A DNA stretch of 64,000 bases. Source: Rheinheimera oceanensis (GTDB lineage: Bacteria; Pseudomonadota; Gammaproteobacteria; Enterobacterales; Alteromonadaceae). Of the stretch, positions 9,585-18,171 are shown piece after piece. The DNA is taken from NCBI RefSeq assembly GCF_018831085.1, contig NZ_JAGPNM010000001.1, forward strand, positions 310,001 through 374,000, given 5' to 3'. The notes beneath the pieces are model-generated. The model made no database searches. It saw nothing but the letters and a program-made list of their open reading frames with translations, and had not been told where the DNA came from. The position numbers and the translations under genes are program-made. Position 1 is the first letter of the stretch; every line of letters starts with the position of its first letter.

Positions 9585-11197
9585 CAGAACAAAAAGTCCG
9601 TGGCTAAAAAGTGCGAACTGCGCATCTTTACCATCTGTTTAACGAAGTCGATATCGGCTTGCTGGTATTTGGCGGCTACCAGAGTGGGAGTAGAGAACTG
9701 CCGCAAGGCGTCTACCACCGACAGCGTGCCTTCGGCGGAGTCTTTGCGGCCGTTAAACGGAAAGCTGTCCGGCCCGCGCTGGCATTGACTGTTGATATTA
9801 ATCCGGCCGACCTGATTAGCAAAAATATCCACCAGTTCACCCACTTGCTGCGGGTTCTGGCCAAAGATACTCAGCTGCTGGCCAAAGTTAGAGTTCACCA
9901 CATAATCAATCACTTCGGCAATATCGTTATAGGGCACCACCGGTACCAGCGGGCCGAACTGCTCTTCGTTATACAGCCGCATACTGCTGTTTACCGGATA
10001 TAACAGCGCCGGGGTAAACAAAGAGGCTACCGTTTCACCACCTCCCGGGTTTTGTAGCTTAGCGCCTTTACTTAGTGCATCTTCTAACAACTCTGCCAGA
10101 AACTGCGTTTTACCGGGCTCGGGCAACGGCGTTATCGCCACACCACTTTGCCACGGCATACCGGCTTTTAGCGCGCTAATAGCTGTTGCTAACTTGTCTA
10201 CCAGTTCAGCAGCGCGGCTTTGCTGCACAAACAGAATTTTCAGCGCGGTACAACGCTGGCCGTTAAACGACAAACTACCGGCCACGCATTCCTTCACCGT
10301 GCGGTCCATATCGGCGTCGGGCAGAATAATCGCCGGATTTTTCGCATCCAGCCCCAGCACAGCGCGCAGCCGGTGTGGTTTGGGGTGCATACGCTTTAGA
10401 TCACTGGCGCCTTTGTTGGTGCCAATAAAGGCAAACAGGTCAATTTTGCCGCTTTCCATCAGCGCACCGACGGTTTCACGGCCGCGGCCATAGATAATAT
10501 TGATCACCCCGGCCGGAAAGCTGTGTAAAAACGCCTGCAGCAGCGGCTGAATAAGCAATACGCCATATTTCGCCGGTTTAAAGATCACGGTGTTACCCAT
10601 GATCAGCGCCGGGATCAGCGTGGTAAAGGTTTCATTTAGCGGGTAGTTAAAGGGCCCCATACACAGCGCGACGCCTACCGGCACCCGGCGGATTTTGCCT
10701 AAACTGCCCTGTTCAATAATAAAGTGACTGGCGTCTCTGTCTTGCTGTTTTAACGCTTCGATGGTATCGCGGATATAGTCACAGGTGCGGTCAAACTCTT
10801 TCGCCGCATCGGGGTAGGTTTTGCCGATTTCCCACATTAACAGGCGGATCACTTCAGTGCGCTGCAGTTGCATTAAGCCAAGGAATTTCTCTACATGCTG
10901 AATACGTTCCAGCACTGCCATAGTTGGCCAGGCGCCACGGCCTAAATCATAAGCTTTTACCGCACTGTCGAGTGCTGTTAATGCAGTGTCAGCGTCCAAT
11001 AACGGCGTATGGCCCAGCACTACTTGCTGCAGAGCATCGCCGTCACGTAGGTAAATTGGGCTCACCACCGGGCTTAATTCGCCCTGCCACTGCACCAACT
11101 CGCCGTTTAATAAATAGTCGCGCTGGGTTATTTCGCCTTTATGGGCAAACTCTGCCGGTATATCAGCCGCTTGCGGAAAAACTGTTGCTAAACTCAT
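9584..11197 (-). CDS. gapN: Aldehyde dehydrogenase, GapN-like (NADP glyceraldehyde-3-phosphate dehydrogenase)
   Basis: A 537-residue aldehyde dehydrogenase superfamily member. The catalytic cysteine is Cys316 in FNGQRCTALK, a GapN-type signature; the cofactor motif GPFNYPLNET lies at 181-190 and FKPAK at 206-210. A non-phosphorylating glyceraldehyde-3-phosphate dehydrogenase would convert the Eda product straight to 3-phosphoglycerate with NADPH formation, which fits its place in a pectin operon. One oddity is that the usual catalytic-Glu motif ELGGK reads GLDAK (282-286). GAAGGAG precedes the ATG. It is translationally coupled to the pectate lyase. The substrate assignment is by family resemblance and context. 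Confidence 0.75.
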   Translation of the reverse strand: MSLATVFPQAADIPAEFAHKGEITQRDYLLNGELVQWQGELSPVVSPIYLRDGDALQQVVLGHTPLLDADTALTALDSAVKAYDLGRGAWPTMAVLERIQHVEKFLGLMQLQRTEVIRLLMWEIGKTYPDAAKEFDRTCDYIRDTIEALKQQDRDASHFIIEQGSLGKIRRVPVGVALCMGPFNYPLNETFTTLIPALIMGNTVIFKPAKYGVLLIQPLLQAFLHSFPAGVINIIYGRGRETVGALMESGKIDLFAFIGTNKGASDLKRMHPKPHRLRAVLGLDAKNPAIILPDADMDRTVKECVAGSLSFNGQRCTALKILFVQQSRAAELVDKLATAISALKAGMPWQSGVAITPLPEPGKTQFLAELLEDALSKGAKLQNPGGGETVASLFTPALLYPVNSSMRLYNEEQFGPLVPVVPYNDIAEVIDYVVNSNFGQQLSIFGQNPQQVGELVDIFANQVGRININSQCQRGPDSFPFNGRKDSAEGTLSVVDALRQFSTPTLVAAKYQQADIDFVKQMVKMRSSHFLATDFLF

Positions 11198-11311
11198 GCC
11201 TTGCTCCTTCTAACAAAATTGACTTGGTTGTTAGTCAGGGTCAGATGCGACGCTTGCCCGGCTTGGGCCGGATCTTTTATGTTGCTTTGTTCTGGTACCG
11301 TTGCTGGCTTC

Positions 11312-11472
11312 ACAGTTAAGGGAACGCAAAGACGTCGTGAATACGTCCCTGTAGACTTACAAACTGCGTCCTGCAATTTGCCCTTCGGGTGGCTGTGCCA
11401 TTCAAATTCGTTCCCTACGAATTTGTCTCTGCCGCATCCCTGCGGCAGACGCTTTGCTATACCCTTAACTGT
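11312..11472 (-). repeat. Structured intergenic repeat, copy 2 (long form)
   Basis: Outer stem ACAGTTAAGGG (11312-11322) / CCCTTAACTGT (11462-11472). Hairpin 1 (TACGTCCCTGTA) and hairpin 2 (CTGCCGCATCCCTGCGGCAG, 11428-11447) are separated by about 75 bp of extra sequence, including AAATTCG/CGAATTT and CCCTTCGGG inverted repeats, so this copy is longer than the others. The GGA-loop strand is the sense strand of the kdgK-to-gapN interval. Together with copy 3 it fills the 472-bp gap between the two genes; no gene is seen there. Confidence 0.75.
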
Positions 11473-11537
11473 TTCGCTTTGTTATTCCGGTGATACATCA
11501 ATCGTTAGCTGTGCGCTTCGGGGTTCCAACCTGCTAC

Positions 11538-11650
11538 GGTAGTGATGCCGGAAAAAACTAAGCAGACCGTCTCCCGCATGGATGCGGGAGAGGAGCCCCC
11601 ACGGATGGGTTTACGGCGTGTCTGCGTGTTTTATTGCGGCGTCACCAACC
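11538..11650 (+). repeat. Structured intergenic repeat, copy 3
   Basis: Imperfect outer stem GGTAGTGATGCCG (11538-11550) / CGGCGTCACCAACC (11637-11650) and an inner AGCAGAC/GTCTGC stem enclose two hairpins: TCTCCCGCAT-GG-ATGCGGGAGA and CCCACGGATGGG. The linkers GGAGCC and TTACGGCG match the other copies. It is inverted relative to copy 2 and ends just after the kdgK stop. Confidence 0.75.
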
Positions 11651-11669
11651 ACCGATACCGGCTAAATAA

Positions 11670-12626
11670 TCACTTCACAAACAGCGAAGGCCGGTTCTGC
11701 GCCCAAAAGCCGTTAAAGTGATCCTTGCTGACAATAGCGCCGGTATGCTCAACGACAAAGCCCGCTAAGCGGGCAGCAAACTTCACTGCATGCTGCGGCG
11801 CTATACCACCTAAGCGCGCTGCCAGATAACCGCCGTTAAACGAATCGCCGGCTGCGGTGGTATCTACCACCTTCTTCACCGGGTGCGCCAGCGCTGTAAA
11901 ACCCTGCTGCTGATAACGGCCGTTAATACCGTTTTTGCCATCTTTAACAATAATTTCCGCCACACCCAGCTCCGTCAGCTGCGCTACCACATCATTGGTG
12001 GTTTGCGCATCAAACAATACGCGATGGTCATCCAGGCCAGGCAGCGCCATATCAGCCAGGCTATAGGCCTGAATAAAAGCGGCTTTGGCCGCTTCAGCAT
12101 TCGGCCACAGCGCCGGGCGGTAATTCGGGTCGAACACTATCTGGCTGCCATCGGCTTTTAACCGGCTGACCAGCTCGAATAACTGTGCTCTGTCGGCTTC
12201 AGATAAAATCGCCAGCGTAATACCGGAGAAATAAAACATATCGCAGCCTTTAATGGCGTTGTAGTTCAACTGCGCATTAAAACACTGCAACACCTGCTTA
12301 GCTGCCGAGCTGTCGCGCCAGTAGACAAAACTGCGTTCGCCAAAAGCATCGGTATTAATCATATACAAGCCTGGCCGGGCGGTTTTAGTACGCAGCATCA
12401 GGCTGGTGTCTATTTTTTCCCGCTCCACCGCCCGTACCAGTTTGTCGCTGATAAGGTCGGTACCCACTGCAGTAAAAAACTGCACATCAACCGGGTTTTC
12501 ACAAGTGCGCTTTAAATACACCGCAGTATTAAACACATCACCGGCAAAATTCTGGTGATACACATTGTCTACCAGCTGATACAGCTCGACCATGCACTCA
12601 CCCATAATGACAATACGTTTGCTCAT
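11670..12626 (-). CDS. kdgK: 2-dehydro-3-deoxygluconokinase (KDG kinase)
   Basis: Phosphorylates 2-keto-3-deoxygluconate to KDPG, the meeting point of the Kdu and Uxa branches. It is a 318-residue PfkB/ribokinase-family protein with the N-terminal GECMVELYQ strand, the substrate lid region and the C-terminal nucleotide/anion-hole motif DTTAAGDSFNGGYLAARL, whose Asp is the catalytic base. AAGGAG precedes the ATG. It follows eda by 10 bp and is the last gene of the uxuB-eda-kdgK set. Confidence 0.93.
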   Translation of the reverse strand: MSKRIVIMGECMVELYQLVDNVYHQNFAGDVFNTAVYLKRTCENPVDVQFFTAVGTDLISDKLVRAVEREKIDTSLMLRTKTARPGLYMINTDAFGERSFVYWRDSSAAKQVLQCFNAQLNYNAIKGCDMFYFSGITLAILSEADRAQLFELVSRLKADGSQIVFDPNYRPALWPNAEAAKAAFIQAYSLADMALPGLDDHRVLFDAQTTNDVVAQLTELGVAEIIVKDGKNGINGRYQQQGFTALAHPVKKVVDTTAAGDSFNGGYLAARLGGIAPQHAVKFAARLAGFVVEHTGAIVSKDHFNGFWAQNRPSLFVK

Positions 12627-12636
12627 GCCATGCTCC

Positions 12637-13305
12637 TTAAGCTGCGGTTTTTATCTGTTTGGCAATAGCGGTTGCTTCAGCAGCCAGTGCGGTGATCTGG
12701 CTCCACTGCTGTGCTTTCACCAAATTAGCCGGGGTTAGCCAGGAGCCGCCCACCACAAATACATTTTTCAGCGCTAAAAACTCGGCCAGATTATGCTGAC
12801 CAATACCACCGGTAGGGCAAAACTTTACTTGCTGGAATACACCGCTAAGGGCCTTTAGCATTTCAATGCCGCCGGATAAATGCGCCGGGAAAAACTTCAC
12901 CTCGCGCAAACCGTATTCATACGCCATGGCAATTTCTGACGGTGTGGCTACGCCGGGCGCCAGTGGCAGGCCGGTAGCAATCATCGCTTCCAAAAGCTTT
13001 GGTGTGCTGGCCGGGCTAACCAGAAACTGCGCGCCGGCATCTTTACAGGCATTGGCATCTGCCGCTGACAATATAGTACCGGCGCCCACTAACAAATCCG
13101 GCAAAGCAGTACGAATAGCAGTAATGGCGGCTAAAGCCTGCCGGGTGCGCAGCACCACTTCGACCGAGCCTACACCGCCGTCCTGCAAGGCTTTGGCAAT
13201 GGCGACAGCTTCATGCGGCGTGTCGGCCTGAATAATGGGTAATAATGCCGGCCCCTTAATTACAGGGGATAGCAAAGACGACAATAAAGGAGGTAAAGAC
13301 GACAT
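12637..13305 (-). CDS. eda: KDPG aldolase (Eda)
   Basis: Splits 2-keto-3-deoxy-6-phosphogluconate into pyruvate and glyceraldehyde-3-phosphate. The 222-residue TIM-barrel product has Schiff-base Lys137 in REVKFFPAH and Glu49 in VEVVLRT, plus the phosphate-binding segments GAGTILS and CPTGGI. An open frame continues 168 bp upstream inside the preceding gene, but the start at 13305 is preferred: CAGGAG lies before it and its ATG overlaps the stop of the upstream reductase (TAATG), the expected form for translational coupling. Confidence 0.95.
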   Translation of the reverse strand: MSSLPPLLSSLLSPVIKGPALLPIIQADTPHEAVAIAKALQDGGVGSVEVVLRTRQALAAITAIRTALPDLLVGAGTILSAADANACKDAGAQFLVSPASTPKLLEAMIATGLPLAPGVATPSEIAMAYEYGLREVKFFPAHLSGGIEMLKALSGVFQQVKFCPTGGIGQHNLAEFLALKNVFVVGGSWLTPANLVKAQQWSQITALAAEATAIAKQIKTAA

Positions 13306-14774
13306 TAAGCAACTCCTGTAAAAGCTTCCAGCGCTGCGGCCGGTTGAGAAACCAGTTGATGATAAGCAGCATGCACTGCACCAAAAAATACTTTGTTCAA
13401 ACTTAGCTGCGCTGGGAACACCGCATCGAGGGCTAAAAACAGCGCCACGTCGGTATCGGCATTGCCACTGCACTGTGCTGCCACAGCCAGTAGCTGCTCT
13501 GCCAGCGGGTCAACCAGTTTTTCGTTATCGCTATAACGCTTAACAATAAACCGGCACCAGGCGGCGATGGCAAACGCCAGTTTGTCGATCGCTTTACCGG
13601 CGGCTAAGTTGTCACTGATGACGGGCAGTATGCGCATCGGTAGCTTTTGCGAGCCGTCCCAGGCAATTTGCGCCAGCAAATGACGGATAGCCGGGTTACG
13701 AAACCGCGCCAGTATATCCTCACTGTACTGGTTAATATCCAGCTCGGCCGGGGCTTTGAACGACGGCATAATTTCAGTAGTGATCATTTGCTGAATAAAC
13801 TGTGTCAGCACTTTATCCTGCATGGCATCAAATACCGTTTCGTAGCCCAGCAAGCAGCCTACATAGGCCAGTGTAGAATGCGGTGCGTTAAGTAAACGCA
13901 GTTTGGCTTTTTCAAAGGCAGTGACGTCCTGGGCGTAAATCACCCCGGCTTGCTGCCAGGCTGGCCGGTCGGCCGGTAAAATATCTTCGATAACCCACTG
14001 TACAAAGGCCTCGCGCTTAATCGGCCAGTTATCCTGCACACCCAATACTCCCGCAACCTGAGCTTTAATCGCCTCGTCGGTGGCCGGGGTAATGCTGTCG
14101 ACCATAGTGCAGGGGCTGATCAGTTGCTGGCTGAGCCAGTTAGCGATAGTCGGGTCTTTTTGCTCCGCAAAGGCAATCAGTGCATTACGCAGCTTATGGC
14201 CGTTGTCGGTAAGGTTATCGCAGCTAATCACACAAAACGGGGCGATATTGGCCTGGTACCGCGCCGCCAGTGCGGTAAATAGCAAGCCAATGGCGGTTAT
14301 TGGCTGGCCGCTGCCGGTTAAATCCTGCTGAATCTGGCTGTGGTTTAAGTCCAGCTTGCCGCTGCCGTTTAAGCAGTAACCTTTTTCGGTAATGGTCATA
14401 GTAACGTATTTGGTGCTGGCGGCCGTTAAGCGCGCTAATACCTGGCTATACTGCTCGCTGGCGATCAGCACTTCCTGCACCGAGCCGATAACCTGATAGC
14501 TTTGCACGGCATCCAGCACGGCCAGCGTATATAAACCATCTTGCGGTGATAATGCCTGGCTGACATCGGGTGAGCGCATTGATACGGCGCTGATGGCCCA
14601 ATCGCCGCCAAATTGCAGGGCCTGTTCGGTATACCAGGCCTGATGGCCGCGGAAAAAGGCGCCGGGGCCTAAATGCACTATGCCGATTTGCGGCTTTTGC
14701 TCTGCCAGCCGGTAGGCCGGAATTGGCAGCTTGCCGTTTAGACTCGCCAGAGTCTGATTACTGAGATGTGCCAT
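13305..14774 (-). CDS. uxuB: Mannitol dehydrogenase family hexuronate reductase (UxuB type)
   Basis: NAD-dependent reductase of a keto-hexuronate, 489 residues. The N-terminal Rossmann motif GIVHLGPGAFFRGHQAWY and the later segments TITEKGYCLN, SCDNLTDNGH, PCTMVDSITPAT, WVIEDILP and LRLLNAPHSTLAYVG follow fructuronate reductase (UxuB) rather than classical tagaturonate reductase (UxaB). In context it should act between UxaC and UxaA, reducing tagaturonate to altronate, because an altronate dehydratase but no mannonate dehydratase is present. Its substrate is therefore open: tagaturonate, fructuronate or both. It overlaps eda by one base. Confidence 0.85.
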   Translation of the reverse strand: MAHLSNQTLASLNGKLPIPAYRLAEQKPQIGIVHLGPGAFFRGHQAWYTEQALQFGGDWAISAVSMRSPDVSQALSPQDGLYTLAVLDAVQSYQVIGSVQEVLIASEQYSQVLARLTAASTKYVTMTITEKGYCLNGSGKLDLNHSQIQQDLTGSGQPITAIGLLFTALAARYQANIAPFCVISCDNLTDNGHKLRNALIAFAEQKDPTIANWLSQQLISPCTMVDSITPATDEAIKAQVAGVLGVQDNWPIKREAFVQWVIEDILPADRPAWQQAGVIYAQDVTAFEKAKLRLLNAPHSTLAYVGCLLGYETVFDAMQDKVLTQFIQQMITTEIMPSFKAPAELDINQYSEDILARFRNPAIRHLLAQIAWDGSQKLPMRILPVISDNLAAGKAIDKLAFAIAAWCRFIVKRYSDNEKLVDPLAEQLLAVAAQCSGNADTDVALFLALDAVFPAQLSLNKVFFGAVHAAYHQLVSQPAAALEAFTGVA

Positions 14775-14808
14775 TTATGATTCCTGCTATTTTCTGCAGT
14801 GTAGGCTT

Positions 14809-14905
14809 GGGCAGTTTGTTACACGCAGAGACGTCGTAAATACATCCTTGTAGACTCCTCTCCAGCATCCCTGCTGGAGACGCTCTGCTTAGTAACAATC
14901 TGCCC
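14809..14905 (-). repeat. Structured intergenic repeat, copy 4
   Basis: Outer stem GGGCAGTTTGTTAC (14809-14822) / GTAACAATCTGCCC (14892-14905) pairs at 13 of 14 positions, and an inner GCAGAG/CTCTGC helps. Hairpin 1 is TACATCCTTGTA and hairpin 2 CTCCAGCATCCCTGCTGGAG. It lies between uxaC and the reductase, with the GGA-loop strand in the sense direction of both genes. Confidence 0.8.
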
Positions 14906-14927
14906 CGCTGTTAGATTACGCTTAGCA

Positions 14928-16352
14928 TCATTTCAACTGATACGCTTTTTTTACCAGGCCATAGGTCAGCTCGTAGGCTAACTCGCCGGCTTCTTCTTCG
15001 GTTAACCGGTGCTCGGCCACTAAACCTGCCAGGAAGCGGCAGTCGATGCGCCTTGCTACGTCGTGCCGCGCCGGGATAGACAAAAATGCCCGCGTATCGT
15101 CGTTAAACCCCACAGTGTTATAAAAACCGGCGGTTTCGGTTACCTGGTGGCGGAAACGCAACATGCCTTCCGGGCTGTCATGGAACCACCAGGCCGGGCC
15201 GAGTTTTAATGCCGGGTAATGACCTGCCAGCGGCGCCAGTTCACGGGCATAAGTGGTTTCGTCCAGTGTAAACAGAATGATGTTTAAGCTGGCTTCGTTG
15301 CCGTATTTCTGCAGTAAAGGCTTAAGGGCCTGCACGTATTCAGTCGGGCTGGGAATATCGGCGCCTTTATCGGCACCAAAACGCTCAAAAATCACCTGGT
15401 TGTGGTTACGGTGCGCACCGGGGTGAATTTGCATCGTCATGCCATCTTCCAGGCTCATGCCGGCCATTTCGGTCAGCATCTGGCCGCGAAACAGTTCGGT
15501 TTCAGCAAGTGTGGCTTTACCGCTTAAGCAGCGTTGGAATAGCGCGGCGGCATCTTTCATGGCTAAGTCTGCGGTAATGGCGGTTGGGTGGCCGTGATCG
15601 GTGGCCGTAGCACCATGCTCACGGAATACAGCGCGGCGTTTACGCAGTGCGGCCAGATAACCCTGCCAGCTTTTCGTATCTTCACCGGTAATTTCGCCTA
15701 ATTTAGCCACGTTAGCAGCAAAATCAGCGCGGTCGGCATCTACCACATCGTCGGGGCGAAAGGTGGTAATCACCCGGGTTTCAAAGCCGCTGCCTTTTAA
15801 TTTGGCATGGTGTTTTAAATCGTTCAGTGCGCCTTCGGTAGTAGCAATTAGCTCGATATTAAAACGCTCTAACAGCGCCCGCGGTTTAAATTCCGGTTTT
15901 GCCAGTTGGGCGTTAATGCTGTCGTAGTAATGATCTGCGGTTTCTTCACCCAGGGTTTCAGTTAAACCGAATACGTCGTGAAATACCGTGTCGAGCCAAA
16001 TGCGTGATGGTGTGCCACGAAACAGATAATAATGCCTGGCAAAAATATGGAAGATTTTGCGGTAATCACTTTCCACCACAGCACCGTCTTTACGACGGAT
16101 GCCAAGCTCTTCCAGTTTAATACCCTGGCTGTATAACATACGAAACACATAGTGATCCGGCAGCAACAATAAGGCGGTGGCATTGTCCCAGTTGACGTCT
16201 TCTGCAAACCAACGTGGATCGGTATGGCCGTGCGGGCTAACGATAGGCAAGTCTTTAATTTGCTGATATAAACGCCGGGCGATATCGCGCACCACCGGAT
16301 CTGACGGAAATAAGCGGTCCGGGTGCAGTTCTAAGCGACGACTCTGTGCCAT
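14928..16352 (-). CDS. uxaC: Glucuronate/galacturonate isomerase UxaC
   Basis: Isomerises D-galacturonate to tagaturonate (and glucuronate to fructuronate) in the cytoplasm. The 474-residue protein belongs to the amidohydrolase-like UxaC family: SPHGHTDPRWFAEDV near the N-terminus (metal-binding His pair), FRGTPSRIWLDT, IHPGAHRNHN and GFNDDTRAFLSIPARHD. The ATG at 16352 is chosen over an in-frame TTG six bases upstream because AGGAC is spaced six bases from this ATG. It follows uxaA by about 55 bp in the same direction. Confidence 0.95.
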   Translation of the reverse strand: MAQSRRLELHPDRLFPSDPVVRDIARRLYQQIKDLPIVSPHGHTDPRWFAEDVNWDNATALLLLPDHYVFRMLYSQGIKLEELGIRRKDGAVVESDYRKIFHIFARHYYLFRGTPSRIWLDTVFHDVFGLTETLGEETADHYYDSINAQLAKPEFKPRALLERFNIELIATTEGALNDLKHHAKLKGSGFETRVITTFRPDDVVDADRADFAANVAKLGEITGEDTKSWQGYLAALRKRRAVFREHGATATDHGHPTAITADLAMKDAAALFQRCLSGKATLAETELFRGQMLTEMAGMSLEDGMTMQIHPGAHRNHNQVIFERFGADKGADIPSPTEYVQALKPLLQKYGNEASLNIILFTLDETTYARELAPLAGHYPALKLGPAWWFHDSPEGMLRFRHQVTETAGFYNTVGFNDDTRAFLSIPARHDVARRIDCRFLAGLVAEHRLTEEEAGELAYELTYGLVKKAYQLK

Positions 16353-16407
16353 GTTCAAGTCCTGTTATAAAAAGTGGTTAAATGTAATATTGCTTTAATT
16401 TCACGCA

Positions 16408-17964
16408 TCAGAGCGTCACGCCGTTTTTCCAGATGGCAATTTCGCGGTTATCTGATTGCTCATTGCGCGTAGCTTTGCCTGAGGCGACATCGATCAGATA
16501 ACGGAAAAAGTCATGGCTGAACTGCCCGGCGTCCTGGCCTTTTTTCAGCAGGCCGCCGGCATCAAAATCAATCCACTGCGGCTTGCGTGCAGCCAGAGAG
16601 GAATTCGACGAAATTTTTACTGTCGGTGCAGGAAAGCCCAGTGGTGTGCCCCGGCCGGTGGTAAACAGCAGTAAGGTAGCGCCAGCTGCTGTTAAGGCGG
16701 TGGATGACACCGCGTCGTTACCCGGCCCTTCAAGCAGGGTTAGGCCACTTTGGCTGGCCATATCGCCATAGCGGATCACCTGGTTTACTACCGCAGAGCC
16801 ACCTTTTTGAATAGCGCCAAGCGATTTTTCTTCCAGTGTGGTTAAGCCGCCATCTTTATTGCCGGGGCTCGGGTTTTCATACACCGGCTGTTTGTTGTCA
16901 ATAAAGTACTGTTTAAAATCATTCACCAGGGTAACGATATCGCCAAACACCTGCTCGTTTTGCGCCCGGGCCATAAATACCTGTTCAGCACCAAACATTT
17001 CCGGGGTTTCGGTCAGTACCACCTTGCCGTTAGCGGCCGCGACTAAATCAGCAATCCGGCCCACCAACGGGTTAGCGGTTAAACCGCTTAAACCATCAGA
17101 ACCACCGCATTTCATACCCACAACCAGATCAGCTACCGGGCACGGTGTGCGTTTATCATCGCGCATTTTTGCTACCAGCTCTTCCACTGCTGCCAAACCT
17201 TGCTCTATTTCATCTTCCACCTGTTGGGCATTAAATGAGCGGATGCGGCTTAAATCAACGCCCGGGCTTGCGGCCAGTAACTTACTTAGCTGATTGTTTT
17301 CACAGCCTAAACCCATTACCAGCACACCACCGGCATTGGGGTGTTGAATAAGCCCGGCCAGTAAACGGCGGGTGTGATCTAAATCATCGCCCAGTTGCGA
17401 GCAGCCAAACGGATGGGTAAAGGCATAAATACCGTCGATATCATCGCCATACTGTTTACGCGCCTGTTCGGCTACCCGCATCGCGGCGCGGTTAACACAG
17501 CCAACGGTGTTGATAATCCACAGCTCATTGCGCGTTCCCACTTTGCCATTGGCACGGCGGTAGCCCATAAATTCTGTTGGTAAACCGGCCGGAAACACCA
17601 ACGGCTGTGCCTGACAACCGTTGTAACGATAATCAACCTGGCCGCTGAGTTTAGTTGCCAGGTTGTGCGAGTGAATATGCTCACCGGCTTTAATATCCGT
17701 TGTCGCCGCACCTATGGCAAAGCCGTATTTAATGACACTCTCGCCTTTGGCGATGTCAACCAGCGCCACTTTGTGCCCGGCCGGTACGGCCTGCTGTGCA
17801 GTTAACTGCGCAAACGGCTCTGGCAGCGCCGCGCCCTGCGCTAATGGTTGCAATGCCACTACTACGTTGTCGCGCGGATGTACCTGCAACACCTGTAATT
17901 GCTCGCCGATATCTGCCGGTGTATCCAGTCTGGTACTGCAACCGGTTTTTTGCTCTGTGCTCAT
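16408..17964 (-). CDS. uxaA: Altronate dehydratase UxaA
   Basis: Dehydrates D-altronate to 2-keto-3-deoxygluconate, the last step of the galacturonate branch. The 518-residue product has an N-terminal SAF domain (about residues 20-105, with HIHSHNLATKLSG) and the large C-terminal UxaA domain (MGYRRANGKVGTRNE, THPFGCSQLGDD, MGLGCENNQ, GMKCGGSDGLSG, TTGRGTPLGFP), including cysteines expected to hold iron. AGGAAGG precedes the ATG. A single LacI-type operator lies 20 bp upstream. This is probably the first gene of a uxaA-uxaC unit. Confidence 0.95.
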   Translation of the reverse strand: MSTEQKTGCSTRLDTPADIGEQLQVLQVHPRDNVVVALQPLAQGAALPEPFAQLTAQQAVPAGHKVALVDIAKGESVIKYGFAIGAATTDIKAGEHIHSHNLATKLSGQVDYRYNGCQAQPLVFPAGLPTEFMGYRRANGKVGTRNELWIINTVGCVNRAAMRVAEQARKQYGDDIDGIYAFTHPFGCSQLGDDLDHTRRLLAGLIQHPNAGGVLVMGLGCENNQLSKLLAASPGVDLSRIRSFNAQQVEDEIEQGLAAVEELVAKMRDDKRTPCPVADLVVGMKCGGSDGLSGLTANPLVGRIADLVAAANGKVVLTETPEMFGAEQVFMARAQNEQVFGDIVTLVNDFKQYFIDNKQPVYENPSPGNKDGGLTTLEEKSLGAIQKGGSAVVNQVIRYGDMASQSGLTLLEGPGNDAVSSTALTAAGATLLLFTTGRGTPLGFPAPTVKISSNSSLAARKPQWIDFDAGGLLKKGQDAGQFSHDFFRYLIDVASGKATRNEQSDNREIAIWKNGVTL

Positions 17965-17983
17965 GTTCAGCCTTCCTGCACCT

Positions 17984-17999
17984 TGTCTAGCGGTGGCAA
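17984..17999 (-). promoter_or_regulatory. LacI-type operator upstream of uxaA
   Basis: TGTCTAGCGGTGGCAA has the intact GGTGGCAA half of the island palindrome and differs by one base from the reverse complement of the site at 26423-26438. It ends 20 bp before the uxaA ATG, where a repressor would block early transcription. No partner site is visible 33 bp away. Confidence 0.6.
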
Positions 18000-18044
18000 A
18001 CTGTGATTAAAAAAACGCGTCTGACTATTGTGTTTTGCTCGAAC

Positions 18045-18133
18045 CGACTTGCCCACACCAACACGCCGTAAATACATCCCTGTAGGCTCGATTCAGGCAT
18101 CCATGCCTTCAACGGTTGGTTTAGGGCAAGTCG
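18045..18133 (-). repeat. Structured intergenic repeat, copy 5
   Basis: Outer stem CGACTTGCCC (18045-18054) / GGGCAAGTCG (18124-18133) with inner ACCAAC/GTTGGT. Hairpin 1 TACATCCCTGTA and hairpin 2 AGGCATCCATGCCT. The opposite strand of hairpin 1 reads CTACAGGGATGT. It lies between the polygalacturonase stop and the uxaA operator. Confidence 0.8.
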
Positions 18134-18171
18134 ATTCTCCCCTCTCAGCACCGCAGTACTTCAGGTAAAAG

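Noticed and set aside
13306-13473. 56-residue N-terminal extension of Eda
   Set aside because: It lies inside the upstream reductase gene in another frame; the coupled TAATG start with CAGGAG is far better.
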